Shown here piece by piece: positions 1-10,275 of a DNA stretch of 64,000 nt. The DNA lies in the NCBI GenBank assembly GCA_039619475.1, contig CM077116.1, forward strand, positions 37,149,183 through 37,213,182, read 5' to 3'. A program made the position numbers and the translations under genes. The notes below the pieces were generated by a model that worked only from the letters and a program-made list of their open reading frames with translations, was not told the DNA's origin and ran no database searches. Source of the DNA: Icerya purchasi. Lineage: Eukaryota > Arthropoda > Insecta > Hemiptera > Monophlebidae. Positions within the stretch are counted from its first letter, which is position 1; each line of letters begins with the position of its first letter.

Positions 1-1862
1 CTTAAATAGATGTTTCTGGGGAACCCTGATAATGGCGACCCCTTTCGCGTTGGAGATCAGTTGTAATTAATATTTAGAAAAAAAAAAAAAAAAAAGAAGA
101 AAAATCGGTTGTTTTCCCATTTCCTGTTATTATAATTAATAATTAAAAATATAGCAATCGCTCAAAAAGGCGGAAGAGGGAAATTGAAAATTGTCAAATA
201 AACGAAAAATTTAAGGTTCAGAGGGAATATAAATATAATCGCACACGTAGGCTAGCCGTTGAATAAATTGTGAAAATAGAGCGGAGGAAGGAGGAAAAAG
301 TTTCAGAAAAGGAAAAGTAGAGGAAACTCCAAAAACCTACGTGGGGAGGGGAACCAGAACCATCATTAAAAACGGGCAACGAAACAAAAATAAGCGAGTA
401 TCGCGAAATTCCTGTTCGATAATGGGGGAGAGTTACCAGAAGGTATTTATTTAAAAAAAAAAAAAAAAAAGGTTTAATTTACGTAGGGATTAATTAATAA
501 TATCGTATACACCGATACTCTTCTGTACAGCATATAGGGGAGTTTATGAAAAGTTTCGAGGATTTGCAATCGTGAACTTGTATATCGTTTGAGGTTATTA
601 ACAAAAGGTCGAAAAAAAATGTAAGGAACGAGATGATGACTTTTGAAATTAACGCTTACGGAATCATGAATGAACGTGCACATAATGTCATAAGACGATC
701 ATGGACTTTGGACGCACACAGGCTAAAAAATGACCATAACGGAAAAGCGCGCTTTTTCGTTCGCATTAAAGGATGCCGGACGGATTAATAACTCCTCTAC
801 AGGAATTCCCGAGAAACAGAAGAGACTTATAATTTAAAAAACAAAAATGACTACAAAAAGCTCCGCATAGGGTGAGGCAGAAAACATTTTATATTTAATG
901 TCGTTTCTTTTTTTTGGGGGGGGGGGGGTTTCATAAAGAATTTTTAATCGGGATTAAACCAGTTCAAATTGAACTTTTGTCATCCTAAACTGAGTAATTC
1001 AACAATATTAAGCCGCTATCAGTGTTGCCTTTTTTATGTTATTAATTTTTGTTTTGGGTGTACTGCTAGTTTTTAGTTAAACCATTAAAATAAATAAAAA
1101 GGAAGGAGGATGTGGTGAATCGCGCAAAAAAGTTACAAAGAGCCATTGAAAACGAGTGGTTCGGATGGTGTAGGAGTGTCGAATGTACGAAAAAAATTTA
1201 TCGGAAAGTAAAGAAAATGGACGAAATCGAGCTAGTCACCTTATTTTCAACTTGCGTTAGTAATCATTTCATCCGGTTTTGAGAAAGAAAAACGAAATTA
1301 TTCTGGAACAATTTTACAAACGTATAAAACGTGTTCTTGTTCGATAGATTAGTCTCAACGTTAAACGAACGCGGTGCATGCGTGAATGAATCGAACGCGA
1401 GAACTGAGGTTGAAGCGTCACGCAAAACGAACGGGAACAGCGCTTGTGCGACCTCCGGAATCGGGACGAAACTTATAAAGCGCGCTATCAGCCTGGTTCG
1501 CTTTAATGTGTCGTCCGACGAGAAAAAATGATGCTACATATTTTCGCAATCGAGTTTGGTGTTGCGTTTATCTGCGTGAAAGAATGGAAACAGAAATGGA
1601 CCGACAAAAAACAGACTTTTTACGCGTAAATGCTTTCAAGCATTCGAATATTCGACGATAATGTCGTTCGAAATGAACATCTTCAGAACGAATATTCGGC
1701 TTTTTCTTTTTTTTCCTTTTAGTAATGGTGCCCCATGCATACTGCTACTGTTGCCAAAGGCGCCGGATGTTAAAATGTAATTCAATTAAATTATTTAGTT
1801 TGAGAAATTATGTTTTTTTTATTTCACGAGAATCGAGGCAATTTCGATAGTAGTACGAGGGC
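1..1862. other. No gene seen; low-complexity AT-rich DNA
   Basis: No readable domain was found on either strand. The stretch holds A-runs near 78-95 and 452-471 and a 13-base G run at 916-928 preceded by Ts, a combination seen elsewhere here at the ends of decayed MITEs. Open frames are short and resemble no family I know. Confidence 0.6.
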
Positions 1863-2400
1863 AGAGTGAACACATTGAGTGCAGCTGGAAAGAATATGTG
1901 CTCTATTGTTAATATAACCTTGACCACAGTACCGGCAGAGTGGAGCATCGGTACCATACAAGAAGTGTTTGTGCGTCAGCGTTGTATGATCAATGCGCAG
2001 TCTTGTAAGAACAACGTCGTCCGATCTCGCTGTTATGATAATGTTCGAGGGCGTAGTGGTAGGCTTGACTGCTAGCAGCTTGTTTGTACAGACGTCAATT
2101 CTTCCTACGTATGGCTCTAATGTAGCTGGAACACTAGATTTTTATCTATCATAAAATAAATACGGAATTGCTCGTTTTGCAGCCAAATTGGCTGTTGTGT
2201 TTTCACTTATCTCCGAATATCCCGGTAGCCAACATGTGTTGTTCTTTCCACAGACAGCGAAAAAGTGTATTGAATCGGATTTTGGCAGGCCATTCATTGA
2301 TCCTACTGACGGAGGTTTGTAATTTCGTCGTGCAATTGCGAGAACAGATCTACGAGATTCTGAATCCGCTCCATTATCGAATCGGGTGATTAATATAATA
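1863..2400 (-). pseudogene. LINE ORF2 C-terminal fragment: RNase H end plus zinc-knuckle tail
   Basis: Read on the minus strand, one frame gives WLPGYSEISENTTANLAAKR. This matches the end of a LINE-encoded RNase H domain (typical W-V-P-G-H-x-G-I-x-G-N-E-x-A-D-x-A-A-K), but the catalytic Asp of the AD pair is replaced. Further on comes DDVVLTRLRIDHTTLTHKHF and then C-x2-C...H...C (CRYCG ... HILSSC), the C-terminal tail typical of RNase H-bearing non-LTR retrotransposons. In a working element this protein makes cDNA at the target site and removes RNA from the hybrid. Frames change between the blocks and no RT domain precedes them, so this is a 5'-truncated, decayed copy. Assignment to an I-like group is inference. 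Confidence 0.72.
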
Positions 2401-3949
2401 TCTTCGCCGTTGATTTTCTGTCGTCATACTGTTTTCAGGACTCCGTTCTAGCGCTTTCTAATTTATACCTATTATTATTTTGAGGAAATTGCAACTTTGT
2501 GCATTAGGCGAATCGTTAGGTTCCGAAATTTCTGAACTTTCTTATGGAAATTGGGGAAAAAATAATTTCCTTCTTTTCGGTCGACGTATACTAGGCGAAA
2601 TTAATTGTTAAAAATTACCACGCCGTATTTCCTTATAATTGCAAAAATTAACACTTGAGCACCCGCGTAAAAATAAATCTCTAAAATTATTCTTCGCTTT
2701 TAGACTGTGTCGTCGAATTTTTTCATTACGAGAAAATTAAGATGTCGATTAGATTATCGAGAGTGAGAATATAAAATTTTTTTTTTTCAATTTCTTTTTG
2801 TTGCCATCTAAAAACGCTAAAATTTCGATATAGATTTCACTGAACCAAGCATACGGCATAAGTCACATGTTTACACCGGTTTCCAATATTTCTCATTCGC
2901 GAATATTAAAAACTGTATAGTACTGGATAATTCGGATCGTTCTCATACCGATGCTGGTGGTTTCTCTATAGGGTCACTTATTGTTAGTCAATTACATCTC
3001 CGTTTTCGAATTAAACGAGTTAATATTATTATTACGAGTATTATTATTATTCGTAAATATTAAAGTTATAGTACTGAAATATACAAAAAAGAGGAAGTCT
3101 CGACAAGGAGAAGTGTTTAAAAATGCACAATTCAAGGTGAACAGTATTTAGACCGCTACGATTCATTACCGGCGGGATAATCGGTGTCGCAATACTAACC
3201 ACGCGGATTTACATATATAAATTTGTCGCTTATCCTGGCTATTGATTATATATTTCGATTACTTAATTTATTTCCATTTAATAAATTAACTTTCCGAGAG
3301 CGTCGTTTTTAAATACTTAAAAAATGAATATATCGGTAAGATTTTAGATTTAAAAAGGAACGAAGAACGTGTCTTAATCTTTTTTTTTTTTTTTTTTTTT
3401 AAAGTGCCGGTCGTCCGTGGATGAAAAGAAACTTCGACGAAAAAGAAGAAGAAAAGAAAGACCGCTAAAAGGTATTTCCGAAGTTCTCTACGTATGATTT
3501 AGCTGAATAGATTTTACGAAAGTGAACGACACTTTTCAACTTTTTAAAGAATCAATCTCGATGGGGCAAGATCCTTTTTTTTTTCTCTTTCTAATGAGTT
3601 CTTCGACATGGACATTTAGCCAAAGAACAGAGAAAAAGAGGGGCACTCAGATCTTTACTCGATCAGAGATAGCCGACAAAAAAAAAAAAAACAGTCAAAA
3701 GAGCTTGGAAAAACTATAAGGAAAAAGAAGGAAGGGAATAAAGGAAGAACTTCACGGAATACTGTTTGATGAGAGGAAGGGGATATATAGACCGTCTAAA
3801 CTGAATATAACAGAAAAAACAATTCCGATTTTTTTTGGGGGGGGAGGGGAGTCGCATTAAGTTTCTCCGCATTGAAACATGTGGACATATTTTTGATATC
3901 GTTAATTCTTCGACATATCGACCTGTTTCTTTTAGGTTATCGTTTTCTT
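2401..3949. other. No gene seen; homopolymer runs
   Basis: There is no recognisable coding. A 21-base T run lies at 3380-3400 and a G-rich run at 3837-3851. Around 2811-2865 there is a motif containing a near-copy of ACTTCACCGAACCAAGCA that recurs at 30370-30420. Confidence 0.55.
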
Positions 3950-5035
3950 GCTAATAAAGCGTCTTCCCCTATTTTATCCCTCATCTTTCTTCGGCTCAGT
4001 TCGTTTTGTCCTTACATAATGTCCTTTGTCAGTCTCCCTTATTTCTCTCTTTTAATTTCATCGATCTCTGCCATCTTCCAAATATGTTTACCGTACCTAC
4101 GCTCTCCAAGTTTCTTCCGCAGGCCTTAATCAGACAGGAATTCCACGGTATTATTAATTCTCAATTTCCTTCGCATGCAACCGTGTTCACAGATGGTTTC
4201 GGAGAGGTCGGGTGGTGTCGGCGCTTCTTTTATCCTCCCAGATTTTTCCTATTCAGAATCTTTTTGTCTGCCCCCTTTCTGCTCTACATTCATAAACGTA
4301 TTAATGACTACCCTGCGTTCCATTATTTTCATTTCTTCCAATCTTTCCTTTAAATTCTTGACTATATTTGACTATCGCCCTTTAATTCGTTCTCCCCTAC
4401 CTGATCATTCCTGTGATTTTATCGTACTCCGTGTACGCTTACTTATCCACGTTCTTTCTTCCCTTCATTCCATTTATCTTGATATTTGCTGTGGGTTCCT
4501 AGCCGTTCGGGCATCTAAGGTAATGAAGCGGCGGACTCCTGGCTCGGATCGTTGTCTCTTCCCACTTCTTGTTTTAAAAAATGCCATTGTCTAATCTCCG
4601 TCCGCTGAGCAAAGGTTTACATCTCAGATTATGGTATCAAATATTTAAGCTTCCTCTTTTTCTAACAATTGTTCTTTTCATCTATCTGTTCAACCTAGTC
4701 TTCCTGTTAATCCGTAGTTCTTTTTGTTTCCTTCACTTCGTCGTTCTGTTCTTTTATCTGCATTATTCATTTACGCTCTTAAGCCATACTCTATTACCTT
4801 CCCCCCATTTTATTTTTTCCATCGGTTGCCTGCCCGTATTATTCTCTCTACTCAAACGAAAAGCGTGTTTGCGAAGTGTTTATCTCTTTTTATTAAGCCT
4901 TCTACTTTCTATTCCAGTTTGCTGCGACTGCATCTTCCTACTCCGTATTGCGCCTTCTATATCCTATCTTTTCCCTCTCCACACATTGTTTCTACTATTT
5001 GTTCCTTCTTACTAACAATATTTGATATCGTATAA
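3950..5035 (+). pseudogene. RNase H-bearing LINE fragment with pyrimidine-rich tail
   Basis: The plus strand reads FPSHATVFTDGFGEVGW near 4165-4215. This is the start of a retroelement RNase H domain (T-D-G with the first catalytic Asp), followed in shifted frames by a hydrophobic strand region. Near 4490-4540 comes LLWVPSRSGI, a stop, then GNEAADS, the last RNase H block with its Asp. From about 4650 the sequence becomes pyrimidine-rich and aligns by eye over several hundred bases with 33758-34135 and more loosely with the reverse of 36712-36960, so it is a family-specific 3' region. Stops and frameshifts show it is dead. The RT domain is missing, as expected for a 5'-truncated LINE. The open frames of 103-144 codons here are by-products of the C/T-rich composition. 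Confidence 0.72.
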
Positions 5036-5186
5036 AGATATAATTGACTTCTTCCTTTTCTAAGTGTTTCTGGGTAAAGAGATCCCCCCCCCCCCGGTTG
5101 ACGATCCCAACAAATTAGCGAAAAGTATGAAATTTTTACGTAGTCAAATGTTCGATGTGTACCACCAATAAATTCCTTCAGCAGTA

Positions 5187-5301
5187 GTACCAGAGAAATC
5201 CCTTTGCTCTCATCGGTGCTGTTGGGCTTAGTGCATTGTGAACCGTAGCTTCGCAATTCATGATACCTTATCAAGGGTAGGGAACTTACTTTACTTTACT
5301 T
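5187..5301 (+). repeat. SINE copy, 3' half only (plus orientation)
   Basis: This matches the reverse complement of 60361-60557 and 55914-56065 in ordered blocks: TACCAGAGAAATC, GTTGGGCTTAGT, ATTGTGAACC, then AAGGGTA and a TTTAC-type repeat tail (ACTTACTTTACTTTACTT). The tRNA-like head is absent, so the copy is 5'-truncated at about 5187. It belongs to the same family as the three-part copy at 55914-58683. Confidence 0.8.
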
Positions 5302-6104
5302 CACCATTTTTCACTAGTTTCTAGCGGGAACGTACGTAAACGGTGGAAAAATTCTCGTCTGCTCAACAATTTCACATATCCATGTCGGACATCACTTGCA
5401 CGAATGATAGGTATAGTACTGAATTGAAGTTCGTCTAACTCCTTTGAAATTCCAAATTAACTTTGAAGAATTATCGTAAATCCATGTCCCAGGAATAATA
5501 TGCAAAGAAACAAGTTCTGATTTTCAGTAGCAGTGGCGATCCTCTGCATTTGTACTCTCGATCGAATTTCAGAAGATCGCGTTCGTCCGACAAAAGCGAA
5601 ACGATTTCGAATAGTTCGACCCCTCCGGGAATCGCGCGACCAGAATCGGCATTAAAATCCCGCTATTTCGTATAAAGCGCAATATTAATTATAATTCGGC
5701 GGAGGATAAAGACGACTTCGAAGATAGTTTACATATATAGATGCGATAAATTGCAACATACAATTACAGAATACTACATAAATAAAAAAGCATGCGTTTT
5801 AAACAAGTATTTCGAAGTGAACTTGTAGCCTAGCAGGTAAAAAAGGAAATATTACACTTATTTTAATAGAAATGTTAGAAAGACTGTAATTTCCTATGCA
5901 GAGTGTTCTGAAACTAATTCAGGAAATATGTTTTACGCTATAAAGTTTGTTAAAATGAAGGAAAAATCATTTGGGCAAACAATGAATTAGTATGAAAAAA
6001 TATTTCTTTTTTTTTTTTATAAATTAATATTGTGTAAAATAAAAAGAAAATAAATATTGAAAAGAAGTAAAATACGTATTACATGTATAGTCGTAAATGT
6101 ATAG
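5302..6104. other. No gene seen; possible 3' end of a DDE transposon
   Basis: No coding is recognised. A stretch near 5900 (CAGAGTGTTCTGAAACTAAT) resembles the outer ends of mariner-related elements and lies just beyond the 3' end of the transposase remnant that follows, but I could not find a matching inverted copy. Confidence 0.35.
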
Positions 6105-6585
6105 TCAACAATGATTTGTTAATGGCCTAGAGCGAGTGCTCAATATGTTGACCATTCTGCTGTACCAGAAACTCAGCTCTTCGCGTAACCTTGTGTTTAC
6201 GGCCCGTTGCAGAAGTTCCGGTGTTCGTCGGATGTCCTCAAATGCTGCAACCATCCACTGTATGCAGTCGTCTCGTACGTTGGTTGGTGTACGATACACA
6301 CCTTTCCCTTAAAACGACCCTACAAGAAAGAATCCAGAGCAGTTATATCGGGAGACCTTACTGGCCATTCAATCGGTCCGAGGCGCCCTATCCACCTGTC
6401 GTCCGGGAACACTTCATCTAAATGCCTTCTTACAACCGTTTTTTTTTTTTTTTTTATTGTGTTCCGATGCCCCATCGTGTTGAAACAGCATATCTAATCT
6501 AGTTTGCAGAGGAATATCCTCTAACAAACCAGGTAAATAGTTTTGAAGGAACACAAGATAGGCTGCACCAATCAGTCTCGGTGGC
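6105..6585 (-). pseudogene. Decayed Tc1/mariner-superfamily DDE transposase, C-terminal half
   Basis: Minus-strand frames read in order YLVFLQNYLPGLLEDIPLQ, then TRLDMLFQHDGASEH (the second catalytic Asp in the H-D-G-A block), then RWIGRLGPIEWPVRSPDI and TALDFFL (the third acidic block, P-D-x-x-x-x-D-F-F-L), then VYRTPTNVRDD and a helical C-terminus ending near 6105. This arrangement is the DDE catalytic core of a transposase group common in insect genomes. A homopolymer run (T on plus, near 6440-6456) interrupts the frame between the second and third blocks, and further shifts follow, so it cannot be functional. No N-terminal DNA-binding domain was found to the right. Confidence 0.78.
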
Positions 6586-6991
6586 AAAAAAAAAAAAAAG
6601 GCCCAATCTAAATTACCAAATTAATTATAAATTTAAAAAAAAAAAAAAAAACAACAAAAAAACAGTGTTTTACGAAATAAAGATAACACACTAAAGTTAT
6701 TAAAAATTTTTACTAACCAACTTATCGCCGATCATTCCTGCCCCCAAACCTTAAGGGACCAGCGATACTGAAATATCGTTTCCCGTTAAAGGAAACAAAA
6801 TTACAACTTTTTATTCGGAAATTATATAAATGTTGAAATTTAAACTAAAACGTCGACATGGTTCGGAAACGCAGTTCCATAATCATGGTATTTTACAAAG
6901 TTAAAATTAAAAACTGCGACATATCAGTAAAAATATACTAAAAGTCAAAATCAAAAAAAAGTCGGCGTAATTTTTTAATTAATTGTTCATA

Positions 6992-7752
6992 CAAAGGCCG
7001 TTCATAAAGTAAAGTTCCCTATTTTTTTTGTAAACTAATAAAGCTAGAAAATAACGGACACCGGCATTGAATTCGGCATACTTTTATTTACTTTTCCACA
7101 TATACGCCTTGTTTAAATTACGGCATTTGTCGAGCGAGAAATTACTCTTATAAAAACACCTTCCTGGTAGAGAAACTTGCTCGCCAAATTTTGTAACCAG
7201 GTAAGAACGAAATTTTTCAACTGCTCGTCGGTCTTGAATTCATTTTGCATGGTACCCCTCGTGTGACACACTCGGAAACTGGTCGAGAAGTTCGGAAATG
7301 GTTTGGTGGCGATCGTATGGCAGGGTTTCTTCGATTTTTCGCACACCACTAATTCGTCTGAGACTGCGAATAGTCTTCGGTTGCTCGTCCTCTACATTCG
7401 TTCTACCTCCTCGGAATTCACGATTTACGAACATGTTGAACACTCATGATGGGACCATGAACTTCCACTATTTGCGCGATGAATTTCAATTGGCGCAATT
7501 TTTTTCATTGTTCGAAAATAACTGAGCGCACCTCGTAGTCGTAGTCGGCAGCAACTTTCAGAATTTCACTCACGATTAATTCACGTAACTTGAAAACGAG
7601 AAAACATACACTATTGCGGAGTATTACAGTTTGGACACACTAGGTTTAAACGTGAATGTTGTAGCTACAAAATGAGACCACGCCCACTCCGGCAAGTTTA
7701 TTCTAACCGGTTTTACAGGGGTGTGGGAACCTTACTTTGTGAACGTGCCTCG
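6992..7752 (-). mobile_element. Internally deleted mariner element with TIRs and TA target site
   Basis: The ends are inverted repeats of about 27 bp: left CAAAGGCCGTTCATAAAGTA, right in reverse complement CGAGGCACGTTCACAAAGTA, and both continue into a G-T-T-C-C block. TA dinucleotides flank the element at 6990-6991 and 7753-7754, as expected for mariner. At 761 bp it is shorter than the roughly 1.3 kb of full mariners. Transposase pieces on the minus strand show what was lost: N- and C-terminal parts remain and the catalytic core is missing. It sits in the loop of a palindrome. Confidence 0.85.
7113..7443 (-). pseudogene. Mariner transposase remnant, N-terminal part fused to C-terminus
   Basis: From 7443 downward the minus strand reads NREFRGGRTNVEDEQ and IEETLPYDRHQTISELLDQF, the second helix-turn-helix region of mariner transposases (typically F-x-x-G-R-T-x-V-x-D-E-x, then I-x-x-D-R-R-x-T-I-x-E-L). 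After a frame change comes FKTDEQLKNFVLTWLQNLAS KFLYQEG, the extreme C-terminus of the same family. The DD34D catalytic domain between these is absent, so the copy carries a deletion as well as a frameshift and could move only if mobilised by another copy. Confidence 0.82.
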
Positions 7753-8075
7753 TATACCGACTTTTAATATGTTTTGACCGGTATGTCGTGGTTTTTAATT
7801 TTAACTTTGTAAAATACCACGATTACGGAACCAAACATGTCGGTGTTTTGGTTCTCAAATTGAAATATTTATATAATTTCCGAATAAAAAATTGTAATTT
7901 CGTTTCCTTTAATTTGAATTCTTGGAAAAAGAAAAAAGAATAAAAATAATTGATTTAAAATTTTACGACAGTCGTTTCCCGTGTTAAATTTTTTTTTCTT
8001 TTTCCTTTTGCAAAGTTTCCATCAGAGTGGGTAAATGCCTTCAAATGGCTGGACTAGTCGGAGAATAATATCTTA

Positions 8076-8296
8076 GGCAGTATTCTTGAAATTGTATGGT
8101 CTTTCGGGTTGGTTTTCTACGTATGGTTCATAATTTGCGTGCATTCTTTGCATCAACCAACGCGAACATTTTTAGTCCGTACTTAGCTGGTTTACTGGGT
8201 AGAGATATTGCCTGAATGAACAGCGTCCTCTAAAGGCTAAAAGCTGTTCATCGATTGCAAGATATTCGCTCGCAATTGGTAATTATGATTCTACGT
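8076..8296 (-). pseudogene. piggyBac-like transposase fragment, catalytic core
   Basis: The minus strand reads SEYLAIDEQLLAFRGRCSF, then RQYLPSKPAKYGLKMFALVD, and in another frame NYEPYVENQPERPYNFKN. This is the conserved core of piggyBac-type transposases, where the I-D-E-x-L-x-x-F-R-G-R block contains a catalytic Asp and K-P-x-K-x-G-x-K follows. It lies downstream, in protein order, of the piece at 8649-9491 and repeats the part where that piece degenerates, separated by about 350 bp of T-rich filler. A stop codon and a frameshift are visible. Confidence 0.78.
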
Positions 8297-8648
8297 AACT
8301 CGAGTTCATGTACACCCGATACACAAGCACAGAAGGTTTAAACACAATATATACTGTAGTATTAGTTCTAGTGGTGTAGCGTTTAAGTTTCTTTATTTAT
8401 CACAATTGTAAATCTTATTTTGACATGTATTATTTTTATTTATTTATTTATTCATTTATTTTTTTTTCTCTTCTTTTCTTTTCTCGTTCGGGATGCACAG
8501 GTTTTTTTTAATTGCTTTTTTACCTGTTGTTACAATTTAAGCTGTAATTTATCATGTCTATGCATTACTTTTTCATTTCAACTTCAAGTCGTGCGGTATG
8601 CTATAGTTGGCGGTACGCAATTATAAGTTCTAATATTTTTTTTTTTTT

Positions 8649-9491
8649 TCATGTTGTTCCTCGATTGTTTTTTGCAATAAAACTTCTTTCTTCTTCGCTC
8701 GCAATAATTTTGTTTTGAAAATTTGTCAAGAATAGCTCATAAATTTCCTTCATTGCTGTAAATTTATCATTTTCCTTCCTTGCAATACGGTTTGTTATAT
8801 TATCAAATCTTAGATATCTTAGTAAAAAGCGAAACCTCTTTTTACTCACTGAAAGGTAACAAACCTCAATACCGCTGCCTTTTGAGTTATCTTAAAGCTG
8901 AGCAGTATTTTTTCTTGAGCTTCGTAGAGTTCCTATCAAAAACAATATTCCAATTAAAGCACTTGTTTCTCTTTCATTTGTAAATCTAACATCTCTAATT
9001 CTATCAAATAGGTGCTGAATACTTTGTGTGTATATATATATGTATATATATTAATTGATTCTGCTATCATTCTTATCATGGGATCTGTTACAAATAACCG
9101 AATATCAATTTCTGATTTTGTTTGGCGGGTATTTCCTTTAGATCCAGGTAAATGTGTAATAATATTCCTGCTTATTGTGCAAACTAGCACATTCGGCTTA
9201 ATTTTGCTCCACTTCGTCAATGTACCCCTTTCCGATGTAGTACTTACTGCATACGCTCTCAACATGCGCATCGTTTATTTCTGGTTCAAATATTTCTGTC
9301 TCCGATGTTTCTTCTTGTGTGTCTGAATTGTGATCACTTTTATTTACTACATCTTCAATTTCCAGTGTATCTTCTTGTAATTCGTCCCCATTTTCTTCCA
9401 TGTCATCTTCAAAGTACAATTCTTCAAGCCATCTCATCCAATCTTTCGGATCTCTCCACTCTTCAGTACGGCGTCTTTTTGGCTGCGACAT
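8649..9491 (-). pseudogene. piggyBac-like transposase, N-terminal and middle parts
   Basis: The reading frame starts at the ATG ending at 9491 with MSQPKRRRTEEW followed by an acidic region (E and D rich), as in piggyBac-domain transposases. A shifted frame gives TLTKWSKIKPN and ITHLPGSKGNTRQTK, matching the W-x-x-x-x-P ... H-L-P-G-x-x-G-x-A-x block, and then MIRMIAESINIY. The final frame reads MSKKRFRFLLRYLRFDN and KENDKFTAMKEIYELFLTNF, the M-S-x-x-R-F-x-x-I-L-x-x-L-R-F-D-D block. At least two frameshifts and a microsatellite-like TA stretch near 9030 break it. Together with 8076-8296 it covers most of a transposase, but it is not functional. Confidence 0.8.
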
Positions 9492-9787
9492 GTTTTCTTT
9501 TGAAATGAGAAAAAAAATTTTAACACTCACATATGTCAAAAACTTCAATTATCTCACACTACATACTATAAATAGTGAAGAAACAAAAATTCAATCTTAA
9601 TTTAAAAACGCATAACGTAATCAGGCGCGTGGTCTACAAATGTAGACCAACGAAATTCTTATCGAAATAGACTGCACGTACTCACCCGTTGAGAAACAAA
9701 ACGATACTAGTTCCGTAAAACAATATATTTCGAACAATTACTGAGAAGGCAGCGCGAGAGAGAGCCATCTATCAGAAATTACGTATG

Positions 9788-9853
9788 TTCAGGACCGTAT
9801 CTAAAATTTCCGTGGGGGGAGAGGGGGGTATGAAAATATTTTTATAATTATAC

Positions 9854-9888
<35 letters not shown>

Positions 9889-9889
9889 T
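9788..9889. repeat. hAT-like end with G-tract, then (AT)n(GT)n microsatellite
   Basis: CAGGACCGTATCTAAAATTT followed by a G-rich run resembles, in reverse complement, the right end of the MITE-like repeat at 41270-41705 (CAGGTCCGTGCTCAGAATTT then G-rich). An (AT)n run from 9854 passes into (GT)n up to 9889. The other end of the element was not found. Confidence 0.4.
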
Positions 9890-10062
9890 ATCATGAAATA
9901 TATTTATTTATAAATGGTACACTAAAGCCTTGCAGACAATTATTGTATATGGAATATTTGAACACTACAATAAAATAGTCGTTTTCATAGAATTCGTAAA
10001 AATTTTAATTTTCTTTTCTTTTATTAAAAATATTATTAAAATTATATTTTAAAATGTTAAAA

Positions 10063-10140
10063 AGAGCCGACATGTTTCGCAGTTACGTACTCCATAATCA
10101 TGCTTTTCTTTTGTCAAAAATTGAAAACGAATAAATTTAT
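10063..10140. repeat. Third copy of the palindrome arm
   Basis: The blocks GACATG, CGCAGTT, TCCATAATCATG and a final AAATTGAAAAC correspond in order to the left arm of the palindrome at 6787-7911. Divergence is high and only part of the arm is present. Confidence 0.5.
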
Positions 10141-10185
10141 TCTGAATTTCGGTCCATTTAATTTAAGCAGTTATGATTTTTTCGG

Positions 10186-10275
10186 GGGGATTTGAACCCG
10201 GAGCCCTGGTCAATTTGACCATGCATATGTTAGTTAAAATATACCTGGTCTCCGATGGTAGTCCACGCGCCTAAC
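10186..10275 (-). repeat. tRNA-like SINE head (pol III A- and B-box like)
   Basis: On the minus strand a B-box-like GGTTCAAATCC (perfect to the GGTTCRANNCC consensus) is preceded by an A-box-like TGGACTACCATCGG about 70 bases upstream. The T-stem pairs poorly and the anticodon region is not tRNA-like, so this is a tRNA-derived SINE head or tRNA pseudogene rather than a working tRNA. Its sequence differs from the SINE family at 58568-58683. Confidence 0.45.

Larger units (their letters stand above)
6787..7911. repeat. Long palindrome (foldback or MITE-like) with a mariner copy in its loop
   Basis: Arm 6787-6966 reappears in reverse complement at 7756-7911. Shared blocks include CATAATCATGGTATTTTACA, AGTTAAAATTAAAAAC and ATAATTTCCGAATAAAAA (in opposite senses), with scattered differences. 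Without the mariner copy at 6992-7752 the arms would be separated by only a few tens of bases, so the host element is nearly a pure hairpin. A third partial copy of one arm lies at 10063-10140, showing that this is a dispersed family. No coding capacity. The superfamily is unknown. Confidence 0.75.
9623..10272. repeat. Inverted 27-base pair of ends, possible element boundary
   Basis: AGGCGCGTGG at 9623 followed by CTAC and AGACCA is repeated in inverted orientation at 10246-10272, with 22 of 27 positions matching. The left copy also contains an internal palindrome GGTCTAC/GTAGACC. It could be a pair of terminal repeats of a small element, or the left copy could be the outer end of the piggyBac-like element that reads toward it. 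No TTAA or clear direct repeat abuts either end. Confidence 0.35.

Noticed and set aside
4006..5035. Membrane protein genes suggested by hydrophobic frames
   Set aside because: The hydrophobic character comes from C/T-rich LINE tail DNA; the same stretch recurs at 33.8 kb, and RNase H blocks precede it.
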